A stretch of 20,133 nt of DNA from Chara braunii (lineage: Eukaryota > Streptophyta > Charophyceae > Charales > Characeae): contig BFEA01000130.1 in NCBI GenBank assembly GCA_003427395.1, positions 2,461,742-2,481,874 of the forward strand. Direction: 5' to 3'. Both the position numbers and the translations under genes were made by a program. The notes under the pieces were generated by a model. The model was not told the DNA's origin. It made no database searches and worked only from the letters and a program-made list of their open reading frames with translations. The stretch's first letter is position 1; each line of letters starts with the position of its first letter. Positions 10,501-19,409 of the stretch are shown here, piece after piece.

Positions 10501-13500
10501 AGTTCATTGTGAATCTGGCTGTGATCGTCGTCCTGACTGCAACGTTAAATAATTCCTGCAGACATGGGGGCGCTCTATAAATTCCTCCTGATCAGCCAGA
10601 TCACATGGACAGGAAGGCTCGTCGCCGTACGAGGGTAAATAAGAGTGGTTGGGCTGGCTTGCTCGGTGACAACTTGGGCACAGGGGTGGGCCGACATACA
10701 CACGAAGACACTGCCTGCTCAAAGATGCTGTTCGGATGGTTGGATCGAGGGGAGGGTAGGTTCCAATTGGTGCTCAACTGTATACACAACCATACCCATC
10801 AATCATACATCTGCTACATTGTCTTTCTGGACCTTTGATTAGTTGGTTGATGGACTGCTAACCTCACAGACAGATTAGTGTAGGACTGATGTATGCTACC
10901 ATAGCCAGTTCTAACTAAGGCTGCTGTAAGTGAACCACTCAGGGTGCGTCTAGACTATGTAGACAATCTGTGTGAATGTTGTAGAAATGCCACTTGATTC
11001 GGTATAGTAGGATACTCGCCGGACACAACTATTGTTAGAAAATTTGGTGCCGGTCAGATACATGCTGTGGTAGGATTCTACAAGGGGATTCTAGTACAGA
11101 AACTATCTGCCTAACTAATGAGTGGATCAGAACCTGTTGATGATAGAGCAGACACTAGAAGACTAACATGTGCACAGGCACTAAGGGTACCGCACGTGTT
11201 CAGGACCTTGGACGAGGAAGAACTAAGACAACTTCATGCAGAGCCCGTGCTCTCGCAGCATCGAGAGCAACAGCAAACGCCACAGCTAGGAAACAGGCTG
11301 CCGCAGCAGCTAGGGCAGCAGCCATGACTAGCTCATCAGCATCCTCTGTGGCTTTGTCAGGGACTAATGCGATGAGTGTGGGAAAGCCAACTAGTTCCAC
11401 AAGTTCCTCGGGCACTTCCGGATCTACGGGTTCTAGACAGTCTACTAGTCAGACGGCAGGCTCACAGTTCAGCCCCATGACTGCACGTGAGCGGGAGCTC
11501 AGAGAGATCCAACAGGTCGAGAGGCTCCGCCAGCAGTTAGGAGGATTTGAAGAAAGCAACCGATAGAGAAAAAGAGAGAAAAAGTAGAGCGGCCAGACTT
11601 GATACGTTAGAGGCTGACAAGGCTGCGTTAGAGGGATTACACGAATCGAGTTTGCCTGACACCCTGAAAGTGTTGAGGGACAACATGTTGTCACTGCATG
11701 CGCACGTAGACAGCAGGATGGACTTCACGCAAAGCACTTGGACCAGATCCTGGATGCATTGACAAAGCCAGGATACCGGTCACCAGCACAATCGCCGTTG
11801 CCATTAATGGCGATGTCAGGTCCCTTTGCCGTACAAGCTGGCACACAGCCAAGTGGTACGTCTGCAGCAGCAGCACAGACTGTTGCATCTTCTTCTTCGG
11901 GTCCAGCGGTGATAGCTACATCACCACAACAACCTGTCCAGCAATCTGGACAGCAGCAAGGTCAATGGTACCCCAAGACTCCAACGAAATCGCCTCTTGC
12001 CTTCTCAGGCGAGAGAAAGGACGAAGAACTCATCACATGGTTGAGAACAGTCCCGGTTTGGGTGAAGGCCAAAAGGACCTTGCCTGAGGATGAAGTGGTA
12101 ACTGCGGCGTCTTACCTAGTGGGTAAGGCAGCCAAATGGTTAGATGGTGTAGTTGTGAACGCCGGGTATGGGCGACGCATGGCGGATTGGGCTAAGTCAT
12201 TGACTTTAGACCAATTCATGGAGATCGTAGAAGCTCGATGGCATAACCCACAGGAGGCTCAAAGGGCCACTAATGCCATTAACAAACTTGACCAACGCAA
12301 GTTCAGGTCAGTTAGAGAGCTTACGACTACCGTCGAGAGCCTGATCCCCGTCCCAGGCATCAACTACAGTGACCAGTTCCTCTTAACCATGTTAGATGTC
12401 TACCTGAGAACATGAAGAACTTACTAGCCAGTGAGGCACGCACTGAGTACCACTCATTTGAGACATTGTCTAGGGACGTCTTAGCCACGCTAGGCAATGT
12501 TCAACCCACCTCAGGGAATGACTCAAAGAAGAAAAAGAGTCCTCAGGAGTGGAAGAAGAAGGGGGCGAAGTTGATGATGGTTGAGTCTGATGGGACTCAA
12601 ACTGAAATCGATGAGCTCTCTAACCTGATGGACTACTCAAAGTATGACGGCGAGGAGATAGCTGAGGGTAGCATCCTCGCCGCGGTAGTCGCCGCGGTAG
12701 TAAAAACTAAGGCAGCTGGCCGAGGGAAGGGCCAACCAAGGAGTCAAGGGAAGGCCGCCTCCAATCAGTCCAAACAGGCTGAGTGGGTAAAGGCTGGTCT
12801 TGATCAAGACATGTGGCGTGACCGCCGATCGCGTGGCGCTTGTATCAACTGCGGGGAATACGGACACACACAGTGGAAGTGCCAGAATGCGAAGGTTACG
12901 CAAAAGGTTGCACCAAAGGTTGGGGCAACTATTCCCCAAGCTTCTAGCTCGGGAAACACGTAGGGCCAGTGGAAGTAATAGCGGCTTCTACTCAAGATGA
13001 AGTGGGAATGATACCCTCCTCACTTCGTGACAAGGCCGAAGCTATTGACTCCTTAGTCACCCTGCAGACACAACTTGACCAAACTATGCTCTGTACGTTA
13101 GATGTGTCTGAGGCCTTAGAAGACTTAGAAGGCGAGTGGTCAAACAAAGACCCTCGCGAGTCTTGGGTGGCGCTAAAGAAGGGTCCTAGAGGGGAACATT
13201 TCGTGGTGGAAGTAGATGTAGGAGGCCGCAAATGTGGAGCCTTCATAGACAATGGATCCACGCGAAATTACATAAGTCGCGATTGTTTGGAAAGGCTGCA
13301 CCTACAGGACCCGGTACAGCACCTTAGTAGACCAGTGGCATCTACTTCGGCCAACAAAGAGCGCATGATTGTTACAGACTACATAAAGGACGTAGTCTGT
13401 ACCTTCTCCTATGGAGGAGGAGAGCTTAACCACAAGATCTCGTTCTTGGTTAGTGACGACTTCCCTTTTGAAATGTTGTTAGGTATGTAGTACCTCGAAG

Positions 13501-16500
13501 TTGCTAAGCCCCAGTTCGACTGGGATAAGAAGGTGCTCAAGCAAAAGTTACCATGGTCGAACTATCAAATTGACTCAGTTCAAAGCAGTATTATAGATAC
13601 CTATGGCTGCTTGTGTGCATCAGCGTTCTACAAATATTACAAGCAAAACAAAGAGGGTATGTACCTTGTTTATGTCTCTGAGAAGGGGGAGGCCGTTAAA
13701 ACTCCCCCAGAGATAGAACGCGTCGTTAAGTTCCCTGATCTATTCGAGGAGCCCACAGGAGTTGTTGATAGGGAAGTCGTCCACGCTATACAAATTCCAA
13801 GGAGTAAGACCCCAAAGGGAGGTTCTCTAGGATGGCCCCTGCCGAGTTAGATGAACTTCGAAAGCAACTCAAGGCGCTGACAGAGAAGGGATGGATTCGG
13901 TCTAGTACTTCCCCTTGCGGATCACCTGTGCTATTCGTACCGAAAAAGGGGGGTACTTGAGGATGTGCATTGATTATAGGGGCCTCAATGCCATCACAGT
14001 GAAAAACGCAAAGCCTCTACCTCGCATAGATGACCTATTGGATAAGGTGCAGGGATGCAAGTACTAGATATCACCAGATCGCAATACGACCTGAGGACCA
14101 ACACAAGACAGCTTTTCAGACTAGATATGGTCTGTATGAGTTTGTAGTGATGCCTTTCGGTCTTTGTAATGCGCCGAGTACGTTCCAGCACGCTATGAAT
14201 CGGATCTTCCATGACCATTTAGATAAGTTTGTCATGGTCTACTTGAACAACATTCTGATCCTTATTGGCCACACTAAGATACTATACTTGGGTCATGAAG
14301 TATCCATGGAAGGGATTAGGCCGGAGGATGCGAAGGTGGCTAGTATTCGAAACTGGCCACGACCTCAGACATTCACTGAGGTCAGATCATTCTTAGGAAT
14401 GTGCGTCTACTATAGGAACTTCGCAAAGATCTATTCTACAGTCGCCTCTTCTTTGACTGATCTAACTCGACATGACACACCGTGGGACTGGAGTGATGAG
14501 TGCGAGGGTGCTTTCAAAAGATTGAAGCATGCACTCATGAATCATGAAGTTCCCATGGTTCCCGATCCCCAAAAGCCATTCATAGTGACCACTGACGCAA
14601 GCCAATATGGCATTGGCGCAATGCTGGCTCAGCAAGATGGGAAAAAGTTGAGACCGATTGAGTACATGAGTAAGAAGATGCCATCGAAGAAGCTGGCTAA
14701 GTCCACCTACGAAAGGGAATTCTATGCTCTCTACAAGGCACTTGTCCATTGGAGACACTTCCTTTTGGGAAGGTTCTTCTATCTGAGGACTGATCATCAA
14801 ACCCTCAAACGGATCAAGACTTAACCGGCTCTTTCTGATGCACTCGAGCAATGGATTGAGGTCATAGACCAATATGACTTCAAGCTTGAGTACCTGAAGG
14901 GAGAGTACAACAAGGTTGCAGACGTGCTATCCCGTAGAGCAGACTACCTAGGTGCGCTAGTTTCTGAATTTGACGTATCTAATGAAGTAACTCATTCATT
15001 GGTGGGAGCCTATCAGGAAGACCCTGTCACGATGGACTTCATCCGCAAACTTCAAGCAAAAGACAAGGCCACAGAAAGTGAGTTTGTGATGGTGGATGGG
15101 CTAATCTATCTTGATAAGGCCGGAGTAAAGAGATTGGTAGTTCCATCTAGTGAACAGTTGCGTACTTTATTTTTAGGCGAATGTCATGAAGCAACTGGGC
15201 ACTTTGGCCACAAGAAAACGAGTGCTAACTTAGTACAGCGATTTTGGTGGCCCAGAATGCTAGATAACAAAGAAGTATGTTGAGACCTGTCAGGTCTGTC
15301 AGCGGGACAAGCCGCGAACTCAAGCACCGCTTGGGTTATTGAAGCCTTTACCTATTCCTGATGGCCCAGGATTGAATTTTTCCATGGATTTCATGGACAC
15401 TCTTGTGACCAGAAAGAGTGGTAAGAGGCACATTTTCGTCATTATAGACCGATTCACCAAATACGCTAGACTAGTTCCAATGCCAGAGACTGCCAGGACA
15501 GAATACGTCATCAAGTTGTTCAAGGACAACTGGGTAAGGGACTTTGGTTTACCAAAGACCATAATTAGTGACCGAGACGTCCAATTCACAAGTGAGCTAT
15601 GGAAGAAGACTGCAGAATAGATGGGCAGTCAACTTCAGATGACTTCAGGGAATCATCCCGAAGCCAACGGACAGGCCGAACAAATGAATAGAGTTATGCA
15701 GCACTTGCGGAGGCATTACATCAAGCCCAGCCAGGATGATTGGGATGAGCAGTTACCTCTCATCGCCAGCCTGTACAACAACGCTATACATAGTAGTATC
15801 GACGTTAGTCCTAACCAGCTGCACTTAAGATGGAAGCTTAGATCAGCATTAGACTTCCTCCTACCTGAAAACCAACCCGCTGCAACTCCAGGCACACTTG
15901 AATACGGTGTGCAATATGAGAAGTTGCTGCAAGATGTTGTTGAACATATAAAGAAAGCTCAGCAAGCCATGATTGCTTCTGAGAATCAACATCGCAGACA
16001 GTCCACATTTCAGGTAGGGGAACGTGTCTGGGTCAAGGCTAGTGAGTTAGGACAAGAGTTAAGAATATCTCGCAAACTAATGCCTCAATACTTTGGTCCC
16101 TGGGAAGTCTTGGATGTAGTGGGAGATGAGTTGGATGGTCCCACATATGTCATTCGTGTCCCCGGACACCTACGCACTCACCCAGTCTTTCATGCCTCAA
16201 AGCTTGCACCTTTCGCTGAGTCTGATCAATTCCCTTCCAGGAGATCGATGCTGCCCCCAACCATGAATGGACAAGTCGACATCGATGACATTGTGGATCA
16301 CAAGGATATGCCTGTTCCGAAGCCGCTGGGTCGAGGAAGACCTCCTAAACCCAAGAGAGAGTACCCGATCAGATTCAGGCATCATACGGATCCAAAAGAA
16401 GGTCGGTGGTTTACCCGGGAGGAACTGATGGAAACAGCTCCTCAGGTGGTGGCAGATTATGAACGGAAGCTAAAAGGGAAGGCACCTGCGAAGTAAGCAT

Positions 16501-19317
16501 CTCAGCGGACTTTCGAAGCTAAGGGGGATTGAATGTGAGGATTTTGCCCTCAAGTAGGGGCCTTGCCATGATGTTCATGTTCTGGGCTAAGGACCCAGCA
16601 AGCCTAGTGCCCGCTCTAAGTGAAGGCGGGCCAGCAAATCAACTAGAGCCCTCTATGCCAACATTTCACGAAGTGCGGTCTATACAGTTGCAGCACGCCA
16701 TTTGGTTGGAGTGCACCGAGTCTCGGATTTCAGCAAGTGCTGAAATGCCCAGGGCCTCTAGTTAGTTAGGCCCTGGGCACACGAACGTGAGGCCGACAAT
16801 GCATGCTGGGTAGAGAGGCCGAAATGCCAAAGGGAAAATTCCCACTATCTGAATCTGGCCGCAGGCCTTGATAAGAGCGGCGCAACTGCATTGCTCCGGG
16901 GCCCAACTGTATCTGGTAGGCTTCAGCCTCTGGGTCCCGGTCGCAGGCTGAAGGAAGGCCGCCCACTCGCTGCATTGGATATAGGCAAGCAGGGCGAGGC
17001 AGCAGGGATCTTGGCCAACGCTGGCACTTGCAGGCACGCTGCGCGGATGCATGTGTGCTGCGCTGTGCAAGGCAGTGCTGCGCTAAAGAGCAAGCAGGCC
17101 AGCGCTAGGCGGTAGGGCGCTGCCTGCATTGAGGGCACTGGCGGCCATAGCCTGGGCCGCATGAGGATGCAGGGGAGGTGAGGGCGAAGGTGGTACTTTG
17201 GACGTGAAGGGCGCTGTGTGGGTAACAAGGGAGAGTGTGGGGAAGATAACTCCTGGTGATGGTGGAGGTCGGCATTGGTGTTGACATCATCACTCATTGG
17301 TAGTCAAGTTGTCTGGTTGCTTTTCATTGCTGTAGTTGTAGGATAGCTGTAGAGTAGATAGGGCACCTGGCTCCATTCACAAGAGAGCTACATTTGGGTT
17401 ATGCTGTTGGTGTTGCCCTGTTGGGCATGGACATTGACTCACGATTCTTCTGTATCATTCTCAATNGGATGGTTACTCGGTTCCATGTGCTATCTGCTTT
17501 GGCTTTGACTAATTGGACTTCAGTGTGATTTTGCATACTGGATTTCTGTGCTTAGTCCATACTCATGCTCCTTGCACCACCAACAACAAAAAAAAAAAAA
17601 AACAACGAAAAGAAAGGTAGCAGCAATTGCACAATCTACAATTCACAAAGACAGCAATTCAAAATTTACCCAACGAAGCTCATGGATGATATGATTGCTA
17701 ACCACAAGCAGAAACTGACCACCTATAATTCAAGCTTTACCCAATGAAGTTCATTGATGATACAATTGCTAACCAGAAGCAGAAACTGACGACCTATATT
17801 TTAATTCTTAACCACTGAAAAAATCAAAATGTGGCGGAAGAGTCCACTGCACCGCACAACTAAAAGCCCACACCCACGTCCACTTCCAAGGCGACGAACT
17901 GGAGACAACCACGAGAGATGAGGAATTCACGATCTGACTGCTCACATATGGAGAGTGGGGAACCCACACATGAATCAAGCACAGATTGCAGGCAGAACTG
18001 CACAACTCTATCACTCGAGAAGAGAGCATCAATGACGGAAGGATTTCGGACATTGCAATCACCTGCTGGATGGCATTGAACATGGGCTCGAAGACGTCGG
18101 TATCGTAGTTGCTCATCTTGTTCTGCAGGACTGACGTCAGGCGCTCGAAGCCCAGTCCAGTGTCGACATGNTTCTTTGGNAGAAGCTTCAACGATCCNTC
18201 AGCNTCGCGATTGANCTGCAATGCGAGTTGCAGAATATGCATTGGCATAAAATCAAAACGCACAACCGGACGAACTGGGGCGCAGCACACACAACAGAAA
18301 GAGAGAGAATGCATCCATCACCTCGCCAAGTTCATCTCGACAAATGCTTCAAACCTCCAAAACACTCATCGCATATATTTTTCCCACCTCTCAAAGATCG
18401 AATCACGAAACTCCCCTTCTTAAAGATTCATGCATGCGGTTCTAGTGTGAAAACTTTCCCTTTCTCTAAAAAGCTCACAAACTCCTTTTCCCTAGAAAAC
18501 TGTTTGCAATGAAGAACTTGATTAAAAACAAATTAAGTTGTTGTAATGTGGAAGTTTAACAATACCCCACACTTCCGGGGAGGGGAAAAACAAACACACT
18601 TCCGTTTCTCTCGTTCAAAGTGATGCAAGTTCACATCTGCTAAGATGCTCAGGAACCCACGAGGGCTTCCATGCATATATATACCACTTCCCAAAGATCA
18701 CACAGCTCCAAATGCATTTCTTTTTCCTTTTCACCGCACGTACCAGATACCAACTTACATTTGCAAGAACAAGGAAAAGCCCATAACCCATCAACTTCTA
18801 ACATGCATGCAACAGATCCATCACTTTCGATAGACGAGAATCAAATTGACTGCTCTCCTAATCCGGAGAGCGGTGAATTGAGACCTCTCAGTGGAAAACA
18901 CCTGGGAGCAAAAAGGTCTGCACTAACAGCAGTTTCGTATCCGAGCTCGCCAATAAAAATGGTCTGAATTTACCATTGTTAAGATAAGAGCCCCATTACA
19001 TCAAATTCAGCACTCATACACTCACTGGATCACTCTGAGACGAATCCCTCAAAAGACGACCTTATTTCCATGTGCGCCCAGGTCCACAACATTCCACGTT
19101 TCACACAGACATCGTCTCTCTCTCTCTCTTTCTCTCTCTAACTAGGGTATTCCTTGCACCGCTGACTGCCCTATTTGTGCTTTCCCAGCTTCACACAAGT
19201 ATGCTGCAGGGCTTCTGCGAAAGACTCGAATGGAAATTGTGTTGACGTTTGCAGCCGCTGTTTGTCTTGTTGCAGCTCCCAAAACTTGAACTTTGAACTG
19301 GTACCGGGCTCTCGCTT

Positions 19318-19409
<92 letters not shown>

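Larger units (their letters stand above)
9129..17576 (+). mobile_element. Decayed Ty3/gypsy chromovirus in AlaRS intron
   Basis: An LTR retrotransposon of about 8.45 kb inserted antisense to AlaRS. The order is 5' LTR, primer binding site, long leader, gag, protease, RT, RNase H, integrase, chromodomain-like tail, polypurine tract, 3' LTR. Integrase after RNase H places it in Ty3/gypsy, and the tail indicates a chromovirus. Lesions visible are frameshifts near 11170, 11555, 11730, 12392, 13823, 13948 and 15268; in-frame stops at 13488, 14822 and 15618; and deletions in RT near 14066 and 14265. It cannot encode its own RT. The LTRs differ by indels, so the insertion is not very recent. No target-site duplication was found, probably because the left end is lost. 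Confidence 0.93.
16530..17576 (+). repeat. 3' LTR (full length, ~1.05 kb)
   Basis: This begins TGAATGTGAGG after the polypurine tract and ends CTTGCA, giving TG...CA ends. The right 570 bp matches the 5' LTR, while the left 475 bp has no counterpart there. The exact first base could be a few nt later (a TGTGAGG starts at 16534). It contains three perfect hairpins in the part missing from the 5' LTR. Confidence 0.85.

Noticed and set aside
16923-17297. Minus-strand frame of ~124 aa, with a related one at 9115-9441
   Set aside because: They resemble each other only because both lie in the two LTRs. The sequence is low-complexity and has no protein features.
17588-17602. A15 run right after the 3' LTR as a retroposon tail
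   Set aside because: No LINE or processed gene precedes it. The LTR boundary explains the junction.
17808-18314. 168-aa minus-strand frame
   Set aside because: Only 18063-18215 is coding (AlaRS exon b). The rest is intron read-through on both sides.
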